DNA of 64,000 nt from Terebella lapidaria (Eukaryota > Annelida > Polychaeta > Terebellida > Terebellidae): the NCBI GenBank assembly GCA_949152475.1, contig OX424555.1, positions 74,973,499 to 75,037,498 of the forward strand, given 5' to 3'. Positions 44,883 through 58,262 of the stretch are shown one piece after another (within the stretch, counting starts at the first letter, position 1; each line of letters opens with the position of its first letter). The notes under the pieces are model-generated. The model did no database searches and was not told the origin of the DNA. It saw only the letters and a list, made by a program, of their open reading frames with translations. The position numbers and the translations under genes are program-made.

Positions 44883-47882
44883 CTGCAACGACAGGGGAGA
44901 ACAGACTCATCAGTTACAGAGATCATCGTATTTATATAGGCTCAGTACCAGCAAGTGTTCTGCCAAAGCTTTCTTCTGTAACGAAAGAGCTTCCCTGAAA
45001 GACGTAACAAAGTGAAACAAGATTTGAAGAAGTTAATTCACACCCTTTGCCATTTTCCGGTAGTACTCTCCTACTATTCTAAAGTGTCGAACAGCCATTA
45101 TTATTGTGGTATTTGCCGATTTTCCTTGAATCCTGCACAGATGTATCAAAACCATGAAAAAACTGTCAATAATTGAGTGGCAGTGATGTTTTCATATTAA
45201 CAATATTAATGTAAATAGCGAGGAGGAGAATTATTGACGTGCCGCTCTTTGTGGCGTGGGGATGGTGTGCTTGCGTCTATACAGATCCATTCCCCACAGA
45301 TAGTCTTATTGTGTATGGGCCTATATAATCAATAGTCACTCGGCAGGCGTCCTGTCGCCCTGTCGCCCACAGCCTAGCTCACTTGCCCAGCCAGCCCCTC
45401 AACATATGGGACAAAATTATGGCTTGTTTAAGATCATGTAGGATTGGGGTGCTAGGTGCTAGGTAGACTGGTGTATGTGTGTGTGTGGGGGGGGGGGGGG
45501 AGGCGGGGTAAGGCAGATAGAAGATCAATCGTTATGAGTGATTCCCTGTCATTGTGAGCTGCACAGAGGTGCGTTATTTATCTGTTTCAATCAGCCTGCT
45601 GCATGAAACATGACTGTATGATTAGGAACATGCTTAGGACATCATTATACCGGTTGTTCCATCCATGACTTGTTAATATGGTTAACAGGATGTACATAGG
45701 GGAATAAAGAGTAGAAAAATAATGTCATTCTCAATTCATAATGGTTGTGATTTTACTTTAGAAAAGGAAATTCCATCACAGAACTCTGGAACATGCATGC
45801 CGTATTTGAAATATATACATCCATATTTACGCAGTTGAACACACACCATCAACAAATTTTCATACTAACTTTTGACCTTACCCCCATAATAATGATCAAG
45901 GGTTTGAATACATATCACAGACTGTAGAAGTATCATCATGCTGGTCATTATTCGGTTATGTACAGCAGATGTTCTCAAGGACAAAGTCTCAATTGCACTC
46001 AAAATATTCATCGAACTGCCAAATAATCTAATAACAAAACAGCCAATAACTATGTACACAGTAGCTGACATTTCATGCCAAGATTAGCTTGGGTACGTAG
46101 GGTATAATCTTTTATACCAGAAAGTCAGCTGATACATGTATTTGTGGTAGAATCATGGTGATACCACAGGAGACCCGGAGAAGTGTCAGAAACTGGTCAC
46201 ATTCAGGTCATACACACAGATAGATCCATGTGTATACATGTAATCTGTGATCATAAACTGTACCAAAACATCGCCCGTACACCACCAAACATACCGTCAC
46301 AGTGTAGACTATGGTCTGTAGTGTGAGGTGGCTCAGGTGTGTAGCACTGCCTCCAGCCCTCCATTATGTTCAGTGTGTCTCCAGTGTACAAGTATTGTCA
46401 AGTGATGACCTGTCCATCAGTCACAGGAATATCCACTAACACTGCATTGACCAGTGCCACACAAAACCACATCTCATTGCTCAACTTAATCAGATAAGAT
46501 CGTCTAACGGTCTGCCCCGACTATAATATGTCCGTTTACGCCCACATAATGATTTGAGGTTCCCAGCTTAAAGGTATCGCATCTTCTGATTATACGGCAA
46601 CATTATGGGTTTCTGACGGCAACTAACCTCAGACAATAAAGAAACTCTGATGAAATGACGGCCTCAGCAAAAATAACTTTGATTAAATATCAGCAAGACA
46701 CAAGGCAATCATGGACATCACTCACCCACACACTGCTGACTACAGAATAGATACAAGTATTTCAGGAATGCACATCATCAAAGGGATAAGGAAGGTGACT
46801 GAATATATTTAGAAAAGATTGCACTTTATGATTAGACAACAACGTCAGTTTCAACGTCATTGATTCCCTACATGATGCAAATAATCCCCAATGCTTAGAA
46901 CTTTTTGAAAATTGGAATTATTAATTTTTTCCATGGAGTTTCATTAATCTTGATATTGTTCAGTACAATGTTATTTAATCTAATGAAGCAAAGACACTGA
47001 ATGGAAGTAAAGACTGACACCATTGCAACAAAGATCTCTCTGGTTATCAGCACTTACAGGTAAATCTTGTGTATTGTGTGACAGACTGCCCTATTATCCA
47101 GACGACAGTGGTGTTATAGGGGGGGGGGGGGGGGTACATTCTGTGATGTGTTTGCTGACCACTTCAGGATGTCTGAAGGTTTTTTTTGAGGGCTAACAAT
47201 TCGAGCTGGTTACATGGACATCCCTAGAGAGATACCACAGCGGAGCAGGGTCGTATCAGGGTCAATGGGTGTACAACTATAGGCTATGAGCAGGAAGGTG
47301 TCCACTCTAAAGCAAGAGGTGTGACTGCTAACCACACTGCCGTCCATCCATCCACCCATCAATCACCAGGCATCAACCGCAGACATACAAATCATCCCCA
47401 CCCACATGATACACAACGCTCCCATGCTTACCACTCACAGGCTGATAGCCCAATCACACTGACTAATGACTCCACAACAATTAATATTGTCCTGTCTGGG
47501 ACCTGCCACAGTCCACAACCTGCCAATACAGGGACCTCGTAAAGACAACAATGATGAAAGAAAGCCACTTCCACAGCTCACACAAGCACTGCAGAAAAAT
47601 TTATTGGCATATCAACCACAAATTGTTGTTAAGAGTTTTGTAGAGTCGTGCAGATTTTGCCCCAGAGGGGGAGTAAACAGGTCAATAGACATACGATGAT
47701 AGACAACTGCGCATACCATCACACGTGAGGTCAGATAGATCTGCGTACTTGGCAGACACCGTTCAGCTAAACACAGACGCAGAAACACCAATCCTATGTG
47801 ACCGCTGCGACACCGGGCAGTAATGATATCGACCGAGGACAGTCAAGGAGTCAACAGGTGTGATAGGATCACGTAAGCACTT

Positions 47883-48545
47883 CCAGAGTCTCCAACAACC
47901 CTTCAATGTAAGGGACCATCTCATAGTCTACAACTGCCCTCCAATGTAAGGGACCATCTCAGAGTGTCAATCAACTCTTCAATGTAAGGGACCATCTCAG
48001 AGTGTCAATCAACTCTTCAATGTAAGGGACTATCTCAGAGTGTCAAACAACTCTTCAATGTAAGGGACCATCTCATAGTGTCAAACTTCCTTTCAATGTC
48101 AGGGACCATCTCAGAGTCTTCAACTACCCTTCAATGTAAGGGACCATCTCAGAATGTCAAACTACCCTTCAATGTAAGGGACCATCTAAGAATGTCAAAC
48201 TACCCTTCAATGTAAGGGATCATCTCATAGTGTCAAACTTCCTTTCAATGTCAGGGACCATCTCAGAGTCTTCAACAACCCTTCAATGTAAGGGACCATC
48301 TCAGAATGTCAAACTACCATTCAATGTAAGGGACCATCTCAAGAGTGTCGAACTTACTTTCAATGTGAGGAAACATCTCAGAGTGTCAAACTACCCTTCA
48401 ATGTAAGGGACCATCTCAAGAGTGTCGAACTTACTTTCAATGTGAGGAAACATCTCAGTGTCAACAACCTTCAATGTAAGGGACCATCTCACAGTCTCCA
48501 AAAACCCTTCATTGTGAGATACCATCTCACAGTTTCCAATACACA
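47883..48545. repeat. ~37-bp minisatellite, about 17 units
   Basis: Units of the form CTTCAATGTAAGGGACCATC plus a TCAGAGTGTCAAACTAC-like part repeat every 35-41 bp. Variants such as TGTCAGGGACC, TGTGAGGAAAC and TGTGAGATACC form interspersed subtypes that recur as blocks, suggesting higher-order duplication. It lies upstream of the known ZMIZ exons, probably in an intron. It is not a CRISPR array: there are no unique spacers. Confidence 0.9.
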
Positions 48546-50029
48546 ACCACGAGAGCCATATTGTGGACTTTCTCAAAAGGTAATTGGAGTATCGTACCAT
48601 CAGGGACTGTGTCAAAGATATAAAGCTGGCATTGCATGAATGTCTCAAGCCCTTTGTGCAAGAATGTGCATTAGATTTTACCAACATGAAATGCAGGGTT
48701 AGGTGACAATTTATCACCATTCAGTCAAATCCACAAATTGTGGCTGCAAATTAATAATCAGAGATCATGATGCTCATGATTCACCGAAATTGCAATGATC
48801 CATCTCATGTCCATGGTGAAGATAAAGCACATGTATTTTGTAGGCCAACTTACGTGACAAACAAACAAATATTCACTGTTTACACAACATGTTGCTTGAA
48901 GTGGTACAGGTACACAAGTGAACTGTAAACAATATGAAACCTACTTGTAGTGAGATACATGATTAATAACATGTAATATCATTAAAAGCAATAAAAGAAC
49001 ACACCTCAATAGTCATTAATATATATCAACAATAAACACTCAGATTTTCATGCAAATTGTATCGATCGGATCCCAAAGCACTATCAGCTATAGGTCATAC
49101 ACAGTGCTTGTAGAACCAGAGAGTAAATCCCAAAGGCAGGGTAATGATATACAGCTGAACATGCTGATGACTGTGTGGCTATGATCTATACACATCAGGT
49201 GTCCAGTTGAGCAGGCTGACTGAGGCGGGGAGATCCTTAGTGCAAGGCATGTAATGGCTCACACCTCTATATACTCTTCATGCATTCCATACAGACAGAA
49301 GCAAGGCTATACAATAATTCCCTCCTTCTCATATCCCAGTTAAGCTACTGTCTTGTATGTTCAATATTCAATATACTAGTAATCAGACCGACCCCCTAAC
49401 TCCCTCACCAGTGCTTAGCCTGGAACTGCATGCATTGTGCCATACCTAGAGGCTCTGGCTGTGATGGACACCAGGCAGAGGTCAATCAGTGGTGATCATC
49501 ACAACACCTGAGGGAGGGAGTGTGTTGGGGGGGGGGGGGGGATACCCATGGGGAGGGAGACCCTGAGAAGCATGGGTCAGGCACAGGTGAAGGAGGGCTC
49601 AGACACAGCGGGAAGCTAGAGTACCAACTACATGTACAGCTCTGAAACATCAACATGTACTGCATGGTGTATCACAGCTCACTTGCTGATCCCAATACCA
49701 ACAGTGCTGGTTATAGCCTAAAACTGTGTGCTGTAGCCTGAGTTCAATGGAATTGAAGTATGATTCACATGTATATACTAAATTGGAGTAGGCCGTCTAT
49801 TGTAGATTAACCTGAATAAACACGGCAAACTATGGCAGATATTGACCTGGATAAGCAAGTGAGAACACTCACTTATCCACGTGCCAGTGCTGTTGTATAT
49901 CATACAATATTGATTGAGCTTCGCTGTCAATGGCCCACAGAAAGCCACCACCATCACCCAGAGCAGGCGACTGTCAGCGGACAGAGTGGTTGTCACACTG
50001 TACCACTGACCTGACACTGACCTGTCCAG

Positions 50030-50049
50030 ACACACACACACACACACAC
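50030..50049. repeat. CA dinucleotide microsatellite
   Basis: A short run of about ten ACs, upstream of known ZMIZ exons. Confidence 0.8.
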
Positions 50050-53000
50050 TAACATACATGAACTGTAGCTGAGGTAGAGCTGATCTATATCACACGGATC
50101 ACACAAGGACAATAATCTTCCATACATTTGACATCAGCCGGGAGCAACACCTGATTATAACTACCAGTTTTACAACCCTACAACCTTACACCTGCAGCTT
50201 ACAAGGCTTGAGAATTATTGACACCACATGCGATATCTATCATGATCAATTAACTAAGATCAAAAACACAATCAGTGCATATATTCACACTAACAGTCGC
50301 CCCTATCTGATTACAGTTATGTAACTTCATCAAGTCTCCACAATGTTGAACGGCGAGCTTGCTGAATTCGTTGATTTGATGTGTACATTTCGATATCACT
50401 GGTGACTGCCATAAATAAATATGATTCACGACAATTAATTACACTGTAGACCACTTCTACAACAATGAGATAGTGGCAATGCCAAGTGGCTTACAACCAC
50501 TACACTATCAAACAGCCACTATAGCCACTATAGAGATGTTATAATTGCATGATTACCTGGAAATCACAGCGCTCCATCTTGTGCTGCCACCTAGTGAATG
50601 TAATCCAGCGCTAAGTGAATGTTTTGTCAGCAGCGGCTCAAGTTGGCCTCTGTTTATTGATAGTTAACAGGCCAGACAACAAACCAATTACAAGTCTGCC
50701 AAGCCTCACATGTAATAACCGCGGCTAACATACTCCCAAACAACGCATGCGACAAGCCAAAACTGCACGTATCCAAAACTGGCAAAAAGTGACAAAGTGC
50801 TGCTGATGCGAGGCGCCCCGTGATGGCAACTGTAGCAGGAAGCCCGGTGCTCAACCTTAACTAGAAGATGTTCTGCTTCTCTGTCGGTAAATGGACTCAG
50901 CCAATAGGGGTGTTATCAGGCAAGAGAAGAAAGCGAGAGGGGGGAGCGCGGTCAATCGATCCACTCCACACCGCTGGCTGCATGGCCTGCATTACAAGGG
51001 CCAGCCTGAAACAAAGGTGCAGCCACTAGCTACAGCATCAGCTCCAATTAGACATTCCGGTGCCAAGGGAGGACCACTCATGGAGACATCACACCCATGG
51101 CCGGCCGAACGAGGAGTGAGAGAGTGAGCCAGCAAGCGTGGCGGCTGTAACAATAGGGCTCATACATGTGTGCGGTAATTGTCGCTTTCTTCACATTTGT
51201 TTGTGCGGGTATTTTGTAACGAGTCGCCCAGTCTTCAATGACTGGCAGTGCACAGACTAGATGGGGTGTCAGTGGTGCCCGGTGTCCTAGCAGTGATGGT
51301 ATGGCACATGCGGTATGGGGGGAGTTTAGTCTATTTATAAGCCCACCGCTGCGACTGATTCGACAATAAGCTGAATCAGCGCACAGATCGTAGCTTTATT
51401 AATCAATCTGCGTAGAAGTGGCAATACACCATTAAGTGCGAGGTGGACATGGGTAATGTCAACAGCTCCATGATCCCAACAGGTTCAACAATCGGCCATT
51501 GTGACTTCTACAAACTTGCCATAGGTGCTCACGCCCCTGTGAAATACCTTACAGAACCGACAGCCATAAATGGAAATAAACTTGCCTATAACACGTATAA
51601 TACCCATACTCCTCTCAAGAGGTGCATGCTTTAGAACTAGACCAGTCGCTATGAACATCAGAGCTTTATGTCAACTGTTAACATATTGGCCTCAATGACA
51701 ATGTGTATTCAGTCAAAATGAATTACAGCCATGTCAGAATTTTTGAGATTGTTGTTGGGGTTCTTGAGGCAATGACGTATGCTAGTGGTACATTCTCTCC
51801 TTTATATCATAGAATGCCTCTACTGGAGAGAGAAGGAAAGATGTAATTTTATGGCTGATGAACATTCTTAGAGCAAACAGAAAGACGATATTGTTGCAAT
51901 GACACCACAGCACAAAGCAATAGGCAAATCATTCACCTCATTTTTACAAGACAATGCCATAAATATTTGGAAAATAAACCACAGTCATAGACTGTCATTT
52001 TATGGACTTTCAGGCTTTCATCAATTAAGCTGAATAGGCCATCATAATTTCTGAATTAATGATATCTTTTCATCATTAATATTTTATTTACTACGATCAC
52101 GCAAAGATTGAAGTTTTCTTCAGCCCCCGTTCACTTTTAAAGCGCGGCCAATCAACAAACAATTTATAACTCATTATTAAAACTACCATATAATGAATGA
52201 TGCCAGTCGGTGTTTGTTAATTTCCACATACCACCAGCCGTACTATTGCAAGTACTGTTCATCCCAGTATAATCCCTATCTCACCATATGATCCAATTTA
52301 TTGTGATTTATGTAGAGAAATGATCTTACTAAAGTGAGTGAGAGCGGCAAGAAGCTGGCGAGTCAGAAACTAATCAAACCACGAAGCGCCAAGTGACAGC
52401 GTAACAATAACGCTGCTCAATATTGGATGAGGGCTTTTAGGCGACAATACCACAGAACGGCTGGAATTCTAGTTGGCAGTGTAAACGATAAATAGGACAT
52501 ATACCATTATAAAGGCCCCTAGAACAGCTACTGAACGATGCCTAAAACAAGCAAGCAATATTAGCAGGTCATTCACCTGTGATCTATGTCTATGCTGAAA
52601 TGGTATGAGGCAAAAACAGCGCTGGAAAGTTGGCAGCAGAGTACTTTTACACCTGGACGGGAATTAAATATGGAACACACAACAATTACCTGGCTCGATC
52701 TCTGGAAGGATTCTGATAGCAATAAGTCAATGGAACCTCTAGAGGTATATTATCTGGTCCGGGACCGTAATAACAAGGACAGTGTCACAACCAGTGAATA
52801 TCTAGACCGTCCCAGACATCTATCACTGGATCTAGGCACTCTGCCCTAGCTGTCACTGGATCATCATCACCATGGGAACAAAAACCTTGTGGGTGAGCAA
52901 GCGACTGAGCCAGGAGACATTCGTGTTTGACTGACAGGAAGCAACAGTCTGCAAGAGTTTATTGACGTCTATCTGACCTCCGACTCCAAAACACTTACAT

Positions 53001-53890
53001 AATCCACATGCTGGATCCAGGTCTGTTTATTCCCAAACTTCTGCCTCTCTACTATTACAGCGGATACTTGCCACAAAGAACAATGTTCACTTGTTTTGCC
53101 TCTAACTTGAACCTTCATCCTGTTTTGGGGCGTGAGGAGTAGACGTCTTGATCTAGCGGTTCTCAAGTGCTTCCTCCTGCAGTAACTAGTGCCTTAATTA
53201 ATATCATATGATGTGTTTGGGCAGCTGACTGCGATACCATCACATCTACATAAACAGAACAAAACACACTTACTGCTAGACAAAGAAATAGATGATTTCC
53301 CTGTGAAGGAGAATTCTCCGTTTTTAGCCACTTGTTCACATCCGTCAGGTTTTTGGTCGGAAAGAAAACATGTGACGGAATCCAGGATCCGTCTGCTACC
53401 CAGGAAAGTTGTTACACTCCTGCAGATACAGTGCTAGTTTTGGAGTCAACTATCAGGCTTCACCAATCCCAGATAGCACACACACACATGTGGTCGGCCA
53501 TAACACATTATAGAGCATACTTGTACATAAGCCTAGGTTTGGAGTCCATCCGAAGTTTTGCGACCTCCTGTTATTAGTATTCACTGTTTACGGATGACGG
53601 TCACAGGCCTGTAACAATAACCATGTAGCTCAAGTGGAGAAGGCTGCGGCTTTATGCTCTGGGCCAACATCAACCACTTCTTGACCTGCCAATACATCAT
53701 CGCGTTATTCCACTGAAAATCCACTGGCTAACTGTAAATTGCTCAAAAACATTATTGTGAATCATATTGACTATCTGGATGGTGGAATATATTTCTTTTT
53801 CTTGGAGTTGAGTGTTGTTGGAGTGAGGCCAACAATGCAGACCGATGGAGGGACTTAGATCAGCCGACATGTAGTTTGTCTCATATTTTT

Positions 53891-53913
53891 TCTTTCTCTC
53901 TCTCTCTCTCTCT
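53891..53913. repeat. TC dinucleotide microsatellite
   Basis: About 11 CT units, upstream of known ZMIZ exons. Confidence 0.8.
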
Positions 53914-56900
53914 TTTAGTCTTGCTTGATTCTGTCGGCTGTTTACGAGGCGAGCATGTTGATATTGGGTGGTAAACACCTCAAACTATCTCTGGAATCTT
54001 TGTTTGATTTAAAATATGAGTGAAAGCTGCATGGGCAACTTGTACAAAGCATGATGATTGGTTTACAAAGAAAAACAAAGCGAACCACACACCCTGAGTA
54101 AATAGAGGGCTCCGCAGTGACAGAAAGGGCGGCATCAGTGACAAGTTGTGACGTCTTGTAACAAACTGCGGCCAGGGGTCAGTACTACAGCGTGCATGCC
54201 GGGCGGGCGCGGGAGGTTTGTGTACTAACTCTGGGGTCAGACAGACAAATCAACTACGCTTTCTTCTTGCAGGTCCTCATTCACAAGACTTCTCTGCGTA
54301 CCGTCTCACCTCAAACGTTTGTCATCTCAATGTTATCTGACGGTTCTCAGGGGCCTAGCTGCACCATTCCTGTGGGGGACCACACCAAGCCAAACTATGC
54401 TGTATACCTTCCAAGTGTATGATACACGTAAAAATACCCACAAACACACAAAGGTAAAACAAATTCCGAGCTGCCTGTGGCCGATGCTGAAGGCCGAGAG
54501 TGTAGGGTTGATGTATAATTACACAGTTGGAGAAGATGTCTACCAGTTACACCGTCACTGACTTCCGAGATGTGGCTGATGAAAAGCGGCAATGAACCCC
54601 ACATTCGACCCTTAATGATTCAACGGTCTGCGGTTGTACACTTGTAGAACTTACATCTAGATTACCATGTGTAGGAAAAATTTAGCTTTCAAAACAACAT
54701 GTACTTAGCAAGAAATGCCTGAACTTCATAAACTTGTTGCTGATCAGGAAGTTAGTGTGGTTTTTTCAGGACTATATTCTGGGTCCTGTAGGGGCCTGGT
54801 TGGTACCAGGAAATGTAACACAGCTTGCGGTCTTCTCAAGTTGATTTACTTCCTTTTCAAGTTTTGATCACGAATACACAGTGAAATGAATGAAATGGGA
54901 ATTTTTTTTCTTCTCATGGAAATCCATATATGCATCATGTTGTATTGTGCTAACATACCAAAGTGCATGAGTGGTTGAATGCTCTATCATGGTAATACCA
55001 TGTTACTATAGATGTCAAGGTTATCAGCTCTCCAGCAAATAAGTGCATCCCCTCTCCGCACACATCACTATAACAATGCCTGTACGACATCTCACGTTTA
55101 GTACAGTCCACAAGTCAAATGTACTGCTAGCTTCCTGATGAAGCAGTGCCTTGGGGGAGAATTCACACACACAATATACCACTTGTAACGCTGAACGTAT
55201 TGGCAGGTTGCCTCAGTGTGTTTGCCCATACAGTAACTATCGAGACCCATGACAGACAGCAAGCCTTCTGCTCTAACTCCCTGTACCCAGCTATTTTGGT
55301 ACATTAATAATTGATTGGACATATTCCTTCAGTGTTGGTGCCATCCCTGACCTTTTAGAACTATGTCAGTTATGCAAGCCGGGTGAGAGGGGTTTGGTTA
55401 TGTGCCCGCCAGTGATATTGGCCCTCGTTGCTACAACTACAACACTTGATAACTGTCTAGAAATCGTTAACCCAGAGACCTAGGGTCAGACTCCCCTGGG
55501 TGCTACTGGAGACAATCATACAACTTACACTCCCATGCTGCTTATCCTAGAAACATCGACAATCATATTCCAGTCAGTGTCAATACACTCAATACACAAA
55601 TGCTGTCTCATGTTATCCTGTATTCAGTTACAAGTGTATCCATCTCATCATTCATGTCAAAGGTAAATGGTTCCAAAAGTTTGTCTGTTATCTGTTATGG
55701 TTTGTTAGTGTAATCCATTCTGCAGCAGAGCATCAATATTTAAAGTTTTCCGCCAAGACATCAACCACAAGTAGTTGTAGCTGTGTGCATGCACAAAGTT
55801 TGGTTTTTCAATCCTCCCGCCAGTCAGTCAGACAACAGGTATGATTACTGGGGCTGACTGGCCGGTCACAAGGCTAGCTTTTAGGGGCTCCTCTGCTGCT
55901 TTTGTGTCTGTAATAACAAGCTTTTGGTCCAAGTCAAACCTCAGCTTTCTCCCACAAACACCTTGCTGTATAAATACAACAGCCTGCTTATGGCTGAATA
56001 AAGAGCTTCACTTGGCCCCCAGTGAGCTGGAGAAGCTACAGAAGTACAAGGGGGGGGGGGGGGGGTGTGTGATGATTGGGGTGGTCCATTCATTCATTTC
56101 CCTTCTCTCTACTCTATCACATTCCACAAACTACGTACCCTCTCCCCCCCTCCCACCCAGTACTGAATACACTTAACTACCTGTGCCTCTGACCACTCAA
56201 TTGGAAAGTCCCCCCCCCCCCCCCCAGTGTCCAGGCCCCTGACTCTGTAAACACTGACCAGACCCTGGCTAGTGTACTGTAGTGCTAGAGCTCTCTCATG
56301 CATGGTCACAGAGGTCAATTACATAACAGCACTGTATCAGCCACTCATTTACCTGTTAGCTATACAAGGCAGAGGAAAGGTGCAAGGAGGAAACAAGCAG
56401 TTAGTTATTGCATGGCAGTGTGAGGAAAGAAGCTTGGCTTGCTTACTGCCCTCAAACCCTCAATAATGGGTCCAAACTAAGCGATATTCCCTACATTTCC
56501 CCCCCCCCCCCCCTCCCACCATCCATGTGGTATGCCACTGATTCTAGTGTTACATCAGGACGTTATTGACAGAGTTCCACTGATGTCACAATCTGGGTCT
56601 CAGAGGAAGCGGGAGAAATCTGTATATAGCTGCTGTAATGAGACAGTTGTGTAGATCACAAGTTAGATATCTGGGTAGATAGCAATAAGTGGTGTATTGT
56701 TACCCTAATGTACTAGTTACAGAGTGGGGTGGGGGTGAGGGGTGGGGGGCATTTACATAGACAATAGTGTATTGGGGAGGAGGAGCAAGATAATTGTGTT
56801 TTCCTTTACCTAGTGATACGCATAACTACACTTGACTGTATAAGAGACCAGATATATATCAGATGGCGATTATAGTGGCTAAGTAACCATAGAATACAAC

Positions 56901-57904
56901 TAATAGAATTGTACACCCCAGCTACACACACAGACATACAGACGCACTGATATGCTATATGACCGTGTAATGACGAGCGATGATGTACACATATTTCCGC
57001 CTAGCTCTGACTCTGTCTGTCTCTGTTCATCAATCAATGAATACTCGACGGTTCTCTGTCAGCGCTCCATGCCCCAGGACCTATACCGATCTCTATTTAC
57101 ATAAATATATATATACATATATATGGATACATGTATATTGCATAAAGTGATGATAGCTCGGAGGCTGCAGACACGGGGCGGGTGGCCGGGCGACAAAGCC
57201 AACTGGCCTATATTTCATACACATTAATCAGACCACACATCAAGTGACTGCATCGGTACAGTTTGGAGATATAGTATTGACACCCGCCCGCCCGCACAGA
57301 ACTGCAGAAAATAGATTCAGCATGTTTATTGGCACCCACCAGGATTTCCCGCACTTACTTAGCTGAATACACAACCCTACCCGGGTTAACACACCTGTGC
57401 CGGTCAATAGCGTATAGCTTTATCTCTATAGCATGTCATGACCTTACTCACTTCTTTAAATACCTTGCTTTTGATTTCACCAATATATAATGATAAATTT
57501 AACAGAAGCATGGACACTTGTATCACTGCAGCCATGCATGCTGTACAGTAGTGAGTCTGTATTATACTAAGGGGCTGTTCAAATGGGGGTTTGATTTTAT
57601 GATGAATATATTCCTAAAATATATTGTGTGAAAGTTAAGAACTATAAAGATTTACTATTTTATGTTTTCACTGGGATCAAGACCCAAACATGTGTGTATG
57701 TATACATCAACTAGCCTACGACTGGATGGACCAGTAAAGCTCCTCTCCTCTGTGGGCTGACCTTGACTTTCAGGCCTTCAAGATACATCAAATAAACCCA
57801 TACAATTGATATACATAACATGATAATAGCTCTCCCAGCGAACAATATGGCTATCGCTCGGAAGTCATGTTTATTCAGTATCTGTGGTAATGAAATGACA
57901 ACTC

Positions 57905-58262
57905 AATATAGTAGTAGTAATTTAGTAGTAATTTATTGACATACATTCAATGGGTAATCATAAAGACAGAAATAGATTTCAAGAGCAACCATAATTGAAC
58001 AAATTGAATTGACATAGGTTATTTGGTGATTATGTCCAATTTAAGTCCAGGGCTGCATGGCAATATTTAGCAACTAGAGAGAGTTCAGAATGGTTGTACA
58101 GTTCGTCGATGTTGTTGGCACATATCTTCAGATCAGAGCGAAGTGATGCAGTTTTAGCACACTTTAGTAGGATGTGCTCCTCTGTTTGTACGTCCTGTCC
58201 ACATTGGCAGATTCTGTCCTGCATCGCCAGTTGGGGTAATTTATCAATGAAGGGCTGCCAAT
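57905..58262 (-). mobile_element. 3' fragment of a LINE (non-LTR retrotransposon)
   Basis: The minus-strand frame reads WQPFIDKLPQLAMQDRICQC and GQDVQTEEHILLKCAKTASL, ending LDLNWT then a stop at 58027. The C-x-C...H-x3-C cluster with EEHILLKC is typical of the C-terminal tail of CR1/jockey-like LINE ORF2 proteins. It is followed by a short 3' UTR with AATAAA and a tail of TAC/TAA microsatellite repeats near 57905-57935, as in LINEs with simple-repeat tails. The fragment is 5'-truncated near 58262. Confidence 0.65.

Noticed and set aside
47883..48545. CRISPR-like array
   Set aside because: The units are contiguous with no unique spacers, and the genome is animal.
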